From positions 496,001-560,000 of the forward strand of contig NZ_VLTJ01000039.1 in assembly GCF_007558815.1 (NCBI RefSeq): a stretch of DNA of 64,000 nt, written 5' to 3'. The notes beneath the pieces are model-generated. The model did no database searches. It was not told where the DNA came from and was given only the letters and a program-made list of their open reading frames with translations. A program made the translations under genes and the position numbers. This document shows, piece by piece, positions 56,097 through 63,592 of the stretch; position 1 is the stretch's first letter; each line of letters starts with the position of its first letter. The DNA is from Verticiella sediminum. Lineage in GTDB: Bacteria > Pseudomonadota > Gammaproteobacteria > Burkholderiales > Burkholderiaceae_B.

Positions 56097-57218
56097 GTGA
56101 CCAAGCCTGCGCCGCCCCCGTTTCTCATCGATAGTCCGTGTGGCGAGGCCGGTGGCTGCGAGGAGCGCGCGGCCTTGCTCGATGCGCGTCTGCAAGCCGA
56201 GCTGAGGGCGCGCGACCGCCTGATCTCGGAGGCCGCGCACGATCTGCGCTCGCCGCTCAACGGGCTGCAGGGGTGGACGCACGTGCTGGAGAGCCGCCTC
56301 GGAGCACAAGCCAACCCTCTCGTGCGCAAGGCGCTGGACGGCATCAAGACCGGCATCCAGCAGCAGGTCGAGCTGATCGCCGATCTGGCCGACATGCGCA
56401 GTATTCTCGAGCAGACCCTGGCCCTGGAATTCATGGCGGTGGACGCCGTGGACCTGCTGCCGCGCGCACTGGCGGCGAGCGCCGCGGCGGCGCAGACGCG
56501 CAAGGTCACGTTGGCCGAACGCGGCGCCGTCACGCCCGGTCTGGTGCTGCAGGCGGACGCGGCGCGCCTGGTGCGCGCATTGCAGACCGTGATCGTGCAT
56601 TGCGTGCGCTGTGCCATGGAAGGCGACGAGATTCCCGTCGGCGTCGAGGAACGCGACGATGCGCTCTGCTGGTTCGTCGGCGAGACCGGCCAGGGGCGCC
56701 CGATCGCCGGGCTGGCCACCGGCCGCGCGCGCGTGCCGGCGTCGCTGCGCCTGGCCGAGTGCCTGGTATGCCTGCACGGCGGCACCGTCCAGCACGTGCC
56801 GCTGGATGAGGAAGGCGTGCAGTACGGCTATCGCATCCGCGTGCCGCTTGCCGGGATCGATCCGGCGGCGGCGCGCGCGAGCGCGGCGGCGCGGGCGAGC
56901 ATGCCGGCCGCATTGCCGCGCGTTGGATTGGTGTCGCAGGGCGTGGCAGGCACACGCATGGCAGAGCGGTTGCGCGCGCTCGGTATCGAGCCGGTGGACG
57001 TGGCGCCGGACGCGGCGCCGGGCAGGGACGAGCTGGAGGTGCTGCTCGTGCCCGTGGCTGCGTCGCGGGGCCGGGAGCAGGGCGGGCAGGCGGGCAGCGT
57101 GGCCCGGGTGTCCTATGGGGACGTTGCGGCGGCCGGCGCGGCGGTTTCGCCGGACGCATCGCCGCAATGTCTGGCGGCACGGCTGCAGGCCGCCGCCGCT
57201 TCCAATGGCGGCGCCTGA
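56097..57218 (+). CDS. Histidine kinase with eroded ATP-binding motifs
   Basis: 373 residues, cytoplasmic, no membrane span. The H-box LISEAAHDLRSPLNGLQGWT (phospho-acceptor His48) and the dimerisation helix (about 80-110) look normal. In the kinase domain the N-box position (DAARLVRALQTVIVHCVRCA) lacks the Mg-binding Asn, with His168 instead; the G1 box reads GETGQG, Glu for Asp; and the G2 glycines are missing before ECLVCLHGG. The C-terminal 120 residues are Ala-rich. It may be a phosphatase or pseudo-kinase rather than an active kinase. GTG start with AAGGAGG upstream. Confidence 0.82.
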   Translation: MTKPAPPPFLIDSPCGEAGGCEERAALLDARLQAELRARDRLISEAAHDLRSPLNGLQGWTHVLESRLGAQANPLVRKALDGIKTGIQQQVELIADLADMRSILEQTLALEFMAVDAVDLLPRALAASAAAAQTRKVTLAERGAVTPGLVLQADAARLVRALQTVIVHCVRCAMEGDEIPVGVEERDDALCWFVGETGQGRPIAGLATGRARVPASLRLAECLVCLHGGTVQHVPLDEEGVQYGYRIRVPLAGIDPAAARASAAARASMPAALPRVGLVSQGVAGTRMAERLRALGIEPVDVAPDAAPGRDELEVLLVPVAASRGREQGGQAGSVARVSYGDVAAAGAAVSPDASPQCLAARLQAAAASNGGA

Positions 57219-57243
57219 AGCTCCAAGGCGCCGCAGATGAGGG

Positions 57244-57597
57244 TCAGCGGTCGTACTTGGCTTTGAGGTCGGCTTCGCAGGCGTCCTTGGCGCTGCCCGA
57301 CATGGCGTCGCACTGCTCTTCGGCCAACTCGCGCTCGGCCTTCAACTTGTCTTTTTCGGCCTTCGCGTCGGCCCGTGCCTTGTCGCGTTCTGTCTTCGCA
57401 CGCTGCTCGCACACGTCCTCTTCGTCGCCCTTGAGCTGGTCGCAGCGCTCCTTGGCCTGGTCGTAGCGCGCTTCGATCTGGTCCTCGGTCATGGCTCGCG
57501 CATCGCCCGGCGCCGTCGAGGCGTGGGCCATTGCGCCAAAGCAGGCGGCGCTGGCAAAAAGGCTGCTGGCAAGCCAGGTTTTCAGGCTGTCGGTCAT
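57244..57597 (-). CDS. Small secreted charged coiled-coil protein
   Basis: 117 residues. Signal peptide (WLASSLFASAACFGAMAHAS). The mature part is Lys/Glu/Asp/Ala-rich helix with heptad character (ERDKARADAKAEKDKLKAER) and four cysteines in CDQLKGDEEDVCEQ and CDAMSGSAKDACE, suitable for two disulfides. The pattern resembles uncharacterised periplasmic proteins common in Burkholderiales. AAAGGAG lies nine bases before the ATG. Convergent with the histidine kinase gene. Confidence 0.8.
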   Translation of the reverse strand: MTDSLKTWLASSLFASAACFGAMAHASTAPGDARAMTEDQIEARYDQAKERCDQLKGDEEDVCEQRAKTERDKARADAKAEKDKLKAERELAEEQCDAMSGSAKDACEADLKAKYDR

Positions 57598-57701
57598 GTC
57601 GATATCTCCTTTGAATTTTCAGGTGCGGCGAATACGCACACCCGGCTTCAAAGCAACCGGCATACCCACTGCAAAGGGGCGCCGCTGGCGCACAGCGTCG
57701 C

Positions 57702-57714
57702 TATAATCGTCGGC
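57702..57714 (+). promoter_or_regulatory. Perfect -10 box abutting a start codon
   Basis: TATAAT at 57702-57707 followed by CGTCGGC and the ATG at 57715. Twelve bases TATAATCGTCGG are shared with the ftsK start region. Predicts a leaderless or very short-leader mRNA. Confidence 0.4.
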
Positions 57715-57927
57715 ATGAACATCGATCACACGCCTCACCATCTCGCGCCGGGCTACTACTGGTATTCGCTCGACGGCGATCCCTATTGCATCCTGCATGT
57801 GCACGAGCACGGCACGGCAAGCCTGATGGGCACGAGTGACGAAATGTCCGCGGAGGATCTGGCGGCCTTCATTGCGCGAGGCTGCAAGATCGTGCGCATC
57901 GAACCGCCGGCGCCCGACGGCCTGTAG
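57715..57927 (+). CDS. Small conserved-type cytoplasmic protein
   Basis: 70 residues beginning MNIDHTPHHLAPGYYWYSLD, followed by GDPYCILHVHEHGTASLMGT and a helical end LAAFIARGCKIVRIEPPAPD. Three His near the centre and a single pair of Cys. No family named with confidence, but codon use and composition match real genes. No ribosome binding site is visible; the TATAAT box eight bases upstream suggests leaderless translation. Confidence 0.68.
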   Translation: MNIDHTPHHLAPGYYWYSLDGDPYCILHVHEHGTASLMGTSDEMSAEDLAAFIARGCKIVRIEPPAPDGL

Positions 57928-57990
57928 CACCGCGGGCCGCATGGGCGCTTGCGCGGCCCGGCGGCACGTCGCGGCTGGGCGTGTTCGAGT

Positions 57991-58443
57991 TCAGCCTGCG
58001 TATTCGAGATCGGGAGGCGGGGCGGCCTTGTCCTTGTCGCGCCTCTCGAAACGCCAGGTCTCGCCGTTGCCTTGGACCGTCAGGCCGTCTGCCTGCAGTT
58101 TGAAGGTCACGCCCTTCTCGAAGAGCGCAGCGGCGGCATCGTCGATCGCCATCAGAGCGCCTTCGCACGACATGCGCGTACCGACGAAACCCTTGGCCAC
58201 GCGCAGCGAAGTGCCTTCCTGCGTATAGCGTCCGGATTGCGCGTTGCATCCGTGGAAGTTGACGCGGCTGTCCATGAAGCTCAGTTCGATGGGCGGCTTC
58301 TCGGGGATGGTGAGCGTACGCCCGGACACGCTCTTCAATTGCCAGCGGGTGCCCTCCAGCCCTGGAGCGTCGGCACCCTGCGGGCCGGCGCAGGCCGTCA
58401 CGAAGAGGCAAACCGCGGTGGCAAAAATGGCACGAGATTGCAT
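57991..58443 (-). CDS. META-domain (HslJ-like) lipoprotein
   Basis: 150 residues. Lipoprotein signal with lipobox VTAC (Cys18), then the META domain: GLEGTRWQLKSVSGRTLTIP, PPIELSFMDSRVNFHGCNAQ, SGRYTQEGTSLRVAKGFVGT and MSCEGALMAIDDAAAALFEK. Members such as HslJ are envelope proteins tied to heat and novobiocin resistance. ATG at 58443; a longer frame exists but has no signal. The last residues DKDKAAPPPDLEYAG are a polar tail. Confidence 0.88.
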   Translation of the reverse strand: MQSRAIFATAVCLFVTACAGPQGADAPGLEGTRWQLKSVSGRTLTIPEKPPIELSFMDSRVNFHGCNAQSGRYTQEGTSLRVAKGFVGTRMSCEGALMAIDDAAAALFEKGVTFKLQADGLTVQGNGETWRFERRDKDKAAPPPDLEYAG

Positions 58444-58589
58444 AATGTGCTTTTCCTTCGATTGCAATGACAACGGTCGGCCCGCCTGCCGCCGGGCAGC
58501 CTCGGATGCCCGGGCCCAGGGGGCCGGGCGGCAGGGCCGGCGACGCGCCATGAAAGGCCCGATCTTATAACACCCGAACAGGAGCTAGC

Positions 58590-59135
58590 ATGCAGCCTTC
58601 CATCACAGACATCCCGGTCAAGCGCATCGACGGCGCGTCCAGCACGCTGGACGATTTCAGCGGACAAGTGATGCTCATCGTCAACGTGGCCTCCAAGTGC
58701 GGTCTCACCCCGCAATATGAAGGCCTGGAGGCGCTGCAGCAGCACTATGCCGGGCGCGGCTTCACGGTGCTCGGCTTTCCGGCCAACGACTTCGGTGCGC
58801 AGGAGCCCGGCACCGACGACGAGATCCAGGCGTTCTGCACGACCAACTACGGCGTGGATTTCCCGATGTTCTCCAAGATCGTCGTGACGGGCGAGCACAA
58901 GCATCCGCTGTACCGCGTGCTCACCCAGGCGGCGCCGTCCACGCCGGGGCGCGAACGCATGGAAGAGCGCCTGCGCGGCCGTGGCCGCACACCCACCAGC
59001 CCGCCCGAGGTGCTCTGGAATTTCGAGAAGTTCCTGGTCGGCCGCGACGGCAGGGTCGTCGCCCGCTTCGCGCCGGACACCAAGCCGGACGACCCCGAAC
59101 TCATCGAAGCCATCGAGCGCGCCTTGCTAGCATAG
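58590..59135 (+). CDS. Glutathione peroxidase family protein
   Basis: 181-residue thiol peroxidase reducing peroxides, usually with thioredoxin in bacteria. Cys37 in NVASKCGLTPQYEGLEALQQ replaces selenocysteine; Gln in FGAQEPGTDDEIQAF and Trp in LWNFEKFLV complete the catalytic set; a second Cys (FCTTNY) may act in resolving. A 20-residue insert (ERMEERLRGRGRTP) is common in proteobacterial members. RBS AGGAGCT precedes the ATG. Confidence 0.93.
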   Translation: MQPSITDIPVKRIDGASSTLDDFSGQVMLIVNVASKCGLTPQYEGLEALQQHYAGRGFTVLGFPANDFGAQEPGTDDEIQAFCTTNYGVDFPMFSKIVVTGEHKHPLYRVLTQAAPSTPGRERMEERLRGRGRTPTSPPEVLWNFEKFLVGRDGRVVARFAPDTKPDDPELIEAIERALLA

Positions 59136-59166
59136 ATCCTTGTCTTCTTCGATGGAGTTTTCCACC

Positions 59167-59574
59167 ATGTCCCGTCTTCTGCGCCGTTGCGGCCTGGCGG
59201 CATTGCTCGCGGCCAGCGTCGGTCTTGCCCATGCGCAAAGTTCGGTCGCGCCGCCTCCGCTCAAACGCTCGCCCAAGTGCGACGTGCCGTTTCCCGAGGC
59301 GGCCCTGGCCCAGGCGCCGGCGGGCTTTCAGGGCGAGACGCTCGTGGGCATTTCGTTCACCGTGCGCGGCGAGTTCCGCAGCGCGCAGCTCCTGCGCTCG
59401 TCCGGCAACGAGACGCTGGACCAGGAGGCGCTGCGCGCCGCGGTCGGCGCCCGTTGCGAGCCGCTGGGCAATGTCAACGACCCGGCGTTGAAGGATGCGC
59501 TCATCGGCATCCCGTTCGCTTTCACCTTCGACCAGCGCCAGGGCGCGTCGGCTGAGGCGCTGCCCATACGTTGA
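59167..59574 (+). CDS. Periplasmic TonB C-terminal-like protein
   Basis: 135 residues. Signal peptide ([15 protein letters not shown]). The mature region has [60 protein letters not shown] and [10 protein letters not shown], which follows the TonB C-terminal fold. It lacks the membrane anchor and Pro-rich arm of TonB, so it is a stand-alone domain of unknown role. Two cysteines may pair. The ATG at 59167 follows GGAG by ten bases; 59152 is an alternative. Confidence 0.78.
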   Translation: MSRLLRRCGLAALLAASVGLAHAQSSVAPPPLKRSPKCDVPFPEAALAQAPAGFQGETLVGISFTVRGEFRSAQLLRSSGNETLDQEALRAAVGARCEPLGNVNDPALKDALIGIPFAFTFDQRQGASAEALPIR

Positions 59575-59614
59575 GACCGCGCGCCGTTGCGGCGGGGCCT
59601 TGCTGCGGTACAGC

Positions 59615-59643
59615 TTGCCGACGCCGCTTCTACGCGCGACAAT
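59615..59643 (+). promoter_or_regulatory. Candidate promoter for malic enzyme gene
   Basis: TTGCCG (59615-59620) and GACAAT (59638-59643) with a 17-bp spacer, followed by an AT-rich tract. Weak match. Confidence 0.3.
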
Positions 59644-59725
59644 ATATGTTTTTTGCTCGCGGAAACGGTCTTGCTGCGCTGTGCGGCACGCACCGACTGT
59701 CCGGACGGGCATAGAGCCATCATTC

Positions 59726-61024
59726 ATGACCCAGCGCATCGTCGAGGACGCCCTCAAGTACCATCAATACCCCGTGCCCGGCAAGGTGTCGGTGGTGCCC
59801 ACCAAGCCTCTCGACAACCAGATCGACCTGTCCCTTGCCTACTCGCCCGGGGTGGCCTACGCCTGCGAGGCCATCGCCAACGACGCCAGCACGGCGCGCC
59901 TGTACACGTCGCGCGCCAACCTCGTGGGCGTGATCTCCAACGGCACCGCGGTGCTGGGGCTGGGCAATATCGGCGCCCTGGCTGCCAAGCCCGTCATGGA
60001 AGGCAAAGGCTGCCTCTTCAAGAAGTTCGCCGGCATCAACGTGTTCGATCTGGAGCTGGCGGAAACCGACCCGGACAAGCTCGTCGACGCGATCGCCATG
60101 CTGGAGCCTACCTTCGGCGGCATCAACCTCGAGGACATCAAGGCGCCCGAATGCTTCTACATCGAGCGTCGGCTGTCCGAGCGCATGGCCATCCCGGTCT
60201 TCCATGACGATCAGCACGGCACGGCCATCGTTGCTTCGGCGGCGATCCTGAACGGCCTGGAACTCGCCGACAAGCGTCTGTCGGACGTACGCCTGGTGTG
60301 TTCGGGCGCCGGCGCCGCGGCGATCGCCTGCCTGGACCTGCTGGTGCGGCTGGGGCTGAAGAAAGAGCACATCCTGCTGGTCGACTCCAAGGGTGTGGTC
60401 TACGAGGGCCGCGACGAGCGCATGGAGTTCAACAAGTCGCGCTACGCGACACAGGACAGCACCCGCACGCTGGCCGATGCCGTGCGCGACGCCGATGTCT
60501 TTCTCGGCTGCTCCGCGGCCGGGCTGCTGGCGCCGGAGATGGTGGCCAGCATGGCGGTGCGCCCGCTGGTGCTCGCGCTGGCCAACCCCGAGCCGGAGAT
60601 CCGCCCGGAACTCGCGCGCGGCGTGCGTTCCGACTGCGTCGTGGCGACCGGACGTTCGGACTACCCGAACCAGGTCAACAATGTCCTGTGTTTTCCCTTT
60701 CTGTTCCGCGGCGCGCTCGACGCAGGCGCGACGTCGATCACCGAGGAGATGAAGCTCGCCAGCGTGCGCGCCATTGCGGCGCTCGCGCGCCAGGACATCA
60801 CGCCCGAGGTGGCGGCTGCGTATCCCGGCCGCAAGCTCTCGTTCGGGCCCGACTACATCATCCCGACGCCGTTCGACCCGCGCCTGATCGTCGAAGTCGC
60901 GGGGGCAGTCGCCCTGGCCGCCGAGAGCTGCGGCGTGGCCCGGCATCCGGTGCGCGACATCGAGGCCTACAAGGCGGCCCTCGCACGCGGCGAGTTCGTC
61001 ACGGCGGCGGCCAGCCTGGGCTGA
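59726..61024 (+). CDS. NAD(P)-dependent malic enzyme, short form
   Basis: 432 residues. Converts malate to pyruvate and CO2. Motifs: [77 protein letters not shown] (metal and malate site), and the second dinucleotide fold [27 protein letters not shown] completes the site. The C-terminal phosphotransacetylase-like domain that makes MaeB about 750 residues is absent, so this is the catalytic part only. No clear ribosome binding site before ATG 59726. Confidence 0.9.
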   Translation: MTQRIVEDALKYHQYPVPGKVSVVPTKPLDNQIDLSLAYSPGVAYACEAIANDASTARLYTSRANLVGVISNGTAVLGLGNIGALAAKPVMEGKGCLFKKFAGINVFDLELAETDPDKLVDAIAMLEPTFGGINLEDIKAPECFYIERRLSERMAIPVFHDDQHGTAIVASAAILNGLELADKRLSDVRLVCSGAGAAAIACLDLLVRLGLKKEHILLVDSKGVVYEGRDERMEFNKSRYATQDSTRTLADAVRDADVFLGCSAAGLLAPEMVASMAVRPLVLALANPEPEIRPELARGVRSDCVVATGRSDYPNQVNNVLCFPFLFRGALDAGATSITEEMKLASVRAIAALARQDITPEVAAAYPGRKLSFGPDYIIPTPFDPRLIVEVAGAVALAAESCGVARHPVRDIEAYKAALARGEFVTAAASLG

Positions 61025-61048
61025 CCCGGGCTTCGTCCCGGCATGCGG

Positions 61049-61077
61049 AACGAGGCCGGCAGTATGCCGGCCTCGTT
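61049..61077. terminator. Bidirectional terminator-like hairpin
   Basis: 13-bp perfect stem AACGAGGCCGGCA / TGCCGGCCTCGTT with loop GTA, between convergent malic enzyme and small-protein genes. No long T tract. Confidence 0.7.
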
Positions 61078-61086
61078 GCATTCGGC

Positions 61087-61320
61087 TCAGGTGTCCAGCG
61101 CGCCGCCTGGCTCGTCGTCGTCCGCCTCGTCTTCGTTGGCCGCCTCGCGCAGCCGGGCCGCCTGCATGCCCTGACGCGCCGGTTCGAAGTGCAGGGTGCC
61201 GTGCCCGGGTGCGTCGAGCGGCTCGGGTTCCGCCGTGTCCCAGCGCTGGGCCCAGAAATAGAGCCGGCGCTGCTGCCGAAAGCGTGCATGGCGTTGCTGC
61301 TGTGTCACGATTGCGCGCAT
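61087..61320 (-). CDS. Small charged protein of unknown function
   Basis: 77 residues, starting MRAIVTQQQRHARFRQQRRL, Arg/Gln-rich at the N terminus and acidic at the C terminus (EDEADDDEPGGALD). No membrane or signal segment and no family known to me. It is supported by AGGAGG six bases before the ATG. Convergent with the malic enzyme gene and downstream of the ferredoxin operon on the same strand by 84 bp. Confidence 0.6.
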   Translation of the reverse strand: MRAIVTQQQRHARFRQQRRLYFWAQRWDTAEPEPLDAPGHGTLHFEPARQGMQAARLREAANEDEADDDEPGGALDT

Positions 61321-61404
61321 GGTGTCCTCCTGGCGGCAGGCTCCCGGCAGCGACTGCCCGGGAGCGAGGGCCGGCGCGCGCCGGGACGGCGTGCGGCGCC
61401 TCGA

Positions 61405-61683
61405 CTACCAGGATACGCTGATATCGCCGTTGACGAAGGTCTGGCAGGCCATGCGATAGCCGGCGGCGAGGTCATCCTCGTTCAGATGGCGGCGTTCCTT
61501 GGGCTTGACGGCGTCGGTGTGCTCCAGGCCCGATTCGATCCGGCACTTGCAGGTGCCGCAGATGCCGCCGCCGCACTTGAACGGTATGCCGCCCTTCTCG
61601 CGCAGGGAGACGCGCAGCAGGTTGCTGTTCTCCGGCGCCTGGACGGTCTTGCTGTCGTTGGTGATGAAGGTGATGTGGATCAT
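61405..61683 (-). CDS. 2Fe-2S ferredoxin (plant type), operon copy 2
   Basis: 92 residues. The cluster ligands are Cys37, Cys42, Cys45 in FKCGGGICGTCKCRIE and Cys80 in MACQTFVNGD, the plant-type C-x4-C-x2-C-xn-C pattern. Electron carrier for an oxygenase, reductase or assembly enzyme. Begins with MIHITFITNDSKTVQAPENS. The ATG overlaps the stop of the preceding gene as ATGA (61680-61683). Last gene of a three-gene operon. Confidence 0.94.
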   Translation of the reverse strand: MIHITFITNDSKTVQAPENSNLLRVSLREKGGIPFKCGGGICGTCKCRIESGLEHTDAVKPKERRHLNEDDLAAGYRMACQTFVNGDISVSW

Positions 61684-62000
61684 GGCTGCGTTGCCTGCGG
61701 ATCGGAGCGCTTGACCAGGCGCGCATCCAGGGTGCCGAAGCGGGTGAGGGTGCCGAGTTCGTCGCGCGCCGCCTCGAGCGTGGAGAAATGCTCCAGAAAG
61801 CGGGTGGGCACGAGATTGAGTATGGGCGCGTCGCCCGCTGTGTCGATGACGCGCAGCTTGGTTTCGCGCGCGAGTTCTGCGATCACGAACTCTGCGCGCT
61901 TGCTGCCGTAGAACAGGTAGTCGTAGGCTTCGACGGGCCGTACGCCATCGACCGGTTCGGTACGGAACTGGCCGTGTTTGCTGGTGAGGATGATGTACAT
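61680..62000 (-). CDS. Uncharacterised protein between two ferredoxins
   Basis: 106 residues starting MYIILTSKHGQFRTEPVDGV. Continues RPVEAYDYLFYGSKRAEFVI, AELARETKLRVIDTAGDAPI and LNLVPTRFLEHFSTLEAARD. No Cys, no membrane span, no known family for me. Its coupling to both ferredoxin genes (seven-base gap before, ATGA overlap after) suggests a partner or assembly role. A longer frame to 62048 would overlap the first ferredoxin and is rejected. Confidence 0.78.
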   Translation of the reverse strand: MYIILTSKHGQFRTEPVDGVRPVEAYDYLFYGSKRAEFVIAELARETKLRVIDTAGDAPILNLVPTRFLEHFSTLEAARDELGTLTRFGTLDARLVKRSDPQATQP

Positions 62001-62007
62001 GGCGGGC

Positions 62008-62313
62008 TCACGCGGTGACAGTGTCGTCCTGGGCGATCTCGAGATCATGGGTCAGCCAGAGCTGGCAGGCCAGGCGATAGCCTGCGTCCAGGCGTTCGCC
62101 GAGCTGCCGCTTTTCCTTCCAGTTGGGCGGGGGCAGGTGTTCGGCGCCGGCAAGCACGCGGCAGGCGCAGGTCGAGCACTTGCCCATCCCGCACTGATAG
62201 CGCAGGTTGGGGAAGGGGAACTTGCGTATCCCGGCCTGCACGACCAGGTTGGCGTTGTCCTTGACCTCGTCGGCGTAGATCTGGCCGTTCTTGTGCAATA
62301 CGACTCGGGGCAT
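62008..62313 (-). CDS. 2Fe-2S ferredoxin (plant type), operon copy 1
   Basis: 101 residues starting MPRVVLHKNGQIYADEVKDN. Ligands Cys41, Cys46, Cys49 in YQCGMGKCSTCACRVL and Cys83 in LACQLWL. It shares the layout and the LDAGYRLACQ/LAAGYRMACQ segment with the second ferredoxin but differs widely elsewhere. First gene of the ferredoxin-X-ferredoxin operon. An in-frame upstream ATG at 62367 would start inside the promoter. Confidence 0.94.
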   Translation of the reverse strand: MPRVVLHKNGQIYADEVKDNANLVVQAGIRKFPFPNLRYQCGMGKCSTCACRVLAGAEHLPPPNWKEKRQLGERLDAGYRLACQLWLTHDLEIAQDDTVTA

Positions 62314-62355
62314 GGCGATTCCTTGAGACCGTCGGTACGGCTGATATTTATGAAT

Positions 62356-62384
62356 ACTGTATACCATATACCGTTTGTCATCAA
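62356..62384 (-). promoter_or_regulatory. Promoter of the ferredoxin operon
   Basis: On the minus strand TTGATG (62379-62384) and TACAGT (62356-62361) with 17 bp between. The spacer is AT-rich with repeated TATACC/GGTATA motifs that resemble FCD-type GntR operators. The -35 box overlaps the stop codon of the next gene upstream. Confidence 0.5.
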
Positions 62385-63445
62385 GGTTGTGATCCAGGAA
62401 TTCGTGCGCTAGCGCATCGCTGCAGTTTGGCCGACAAGGCAGGGCGTGCGCACGCGTTCGTCGCGGCGCCGCCCGCCGGGTCCGCGCGCGTCACGTCTGC
62501 GCCGCTGGTTGCTGCGTCTACGCCACGCCTTGCGCCCGGGCCAGCCAGCCGATAGGCTTCGCCGGCGATGGCGATGTCTTCCAGCCCGACGCCGACGGAT
62601 TTGTAGAGCAGGATCTCATCCTCGCCGCAGATGGGCCGGGCCTCGCCGCACAGCAGCTCGGCGAGTTCGACGATGCGCTCGGCGCGCACGGCCCCGTCGC
62701 CGGCGAGCAGCAGATCGCCCGCTTCGCGCAGCGATTGCGGTTTCCATTCGACCACGATGGCCGCCGCGCGGCGCAGGGCGGTGTCGTCGAGCTCGCGGGT
62801 GTGGGGCAGGCTGGAGCCGATGGCTGCGATGAAGGTGCCCGGGCGCACCGCACCGCCATCGAAGAGCGGTGTGCTCGAGCGCGAGGCGGTGACGATGATG
62901 TCGGCTTCCCGGGCGGCGGTCTCGGCATCGGCTGCTTGGACCGCCGCTCCGCACTCGTCGGCCATGCGGGCGAGCAGGTCGGGATCGAGGCCGGGGCTGT
63001 GCACCAGGATGCGCTCGAGCGGATAGGCGCGCGCGAACTCGCGCGCGTGGCTCTGCCCCTGGACGCCGAAACCGTACACGGCCAGGGTCGCGGCCCCCGG
63101 GCGCGCCAGTTCGCGCGCGGCGATCACCGAGCAGGCCGCGGTACGCAGGCGCGTGATCGCACCGGCGTCCAGCGAGGCCAGGGGGCGGCCGTCCGCTGTG
63201 GAGAAGAGCACGATGACGAAGGAGAACCGGCCCTCGATCGTGGTGTAGACCTTGGCGCCGGCCACGCCCTGGCCGGGAATGACCGCGCCCAGCGTGGACA
63301 GCTTGACCCCCGCGGCCTGCGTGCGCTCGCGCGCCTGCATGGCGGCGCGGCCGTGGCCGAATTCGACGAAGGCGTCGCGCAGCAACTGCTGGGCGCGTTC
63401 CGGCGTGACCAGGCGGTCGATCATGTCATCGGTGATGTGCAGCAT
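62381..63445 (-). CDS. Ornithine cyclodeaminase/mu-crystallin family protein
   Basis: 354 residues. N-terminal MLHITDDMIDRLVTPERAQQ, GAVIPGQGVAGAKVYTT with the substrate Lys, ITRLRTAACSVIAARELARP, and the NAD fold LAVYGFGVQGQSHAREFARA. Members make proline from ornithine or reduce ketimines. The length is about 30 residues over the family norm because of a C-terminal Ala/Arg-rich extension. GGAA lies before the ATG at 63445. Upstream frame to 63568 is not conserved in character. Confidence 0.88.
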   Translation of the reverse strand: MLHITDDMIDRLVTPERAQQLLRDAFVEFGHGRAAMQARERTQAAGVKLSTLGAVIPGQGVAGAKVYTTIEGRFSFVIVLFSTADGRPLASLDAGAITRLRTAACSVIAARELARPGAATLAVYGFGVQGQSHAREFARAYPLERILVHSPGLDPDLLARMADECGAAVQAADAETAAREADIIVTASRSSTPLFDGGAVRPGTFIAAIGSSLPHTRELDDTALRRAAAIVVEWKPQSLREAGDLLLAGDGAVRAERIVELAELLCGEARPICGEDEILLYKSVGVGLEDIAIAGEAYRLAGPGARRGVDAATSGADVTRADPAGGAATNACARPALSAKLQRCASARIPGSQP

Positions 63446-63592
63446 GGTGGGTTCCGTGGTGGCGTGAGGAAAAAAGCGTGGGTGGCCGCGAGCCGCGTTC
63501 GTGCGTTTTGGCGGGCGGCCCGAAGGGCGCGGTACACCTTGCCAGCGAAGCGCCAGGGCCGAACGCACAGGGAGTCCATCGTCTTCGCAGCC

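Noticed and set aside
58430-58446. TGGCACG-AGA-TTGCA, similar to a sigma-54 promoter
   Set aside because: Spacing is one base short of the required pattern, and it lies on the plus strand at the start of a minus-strand gene, pointing at nothing useful.
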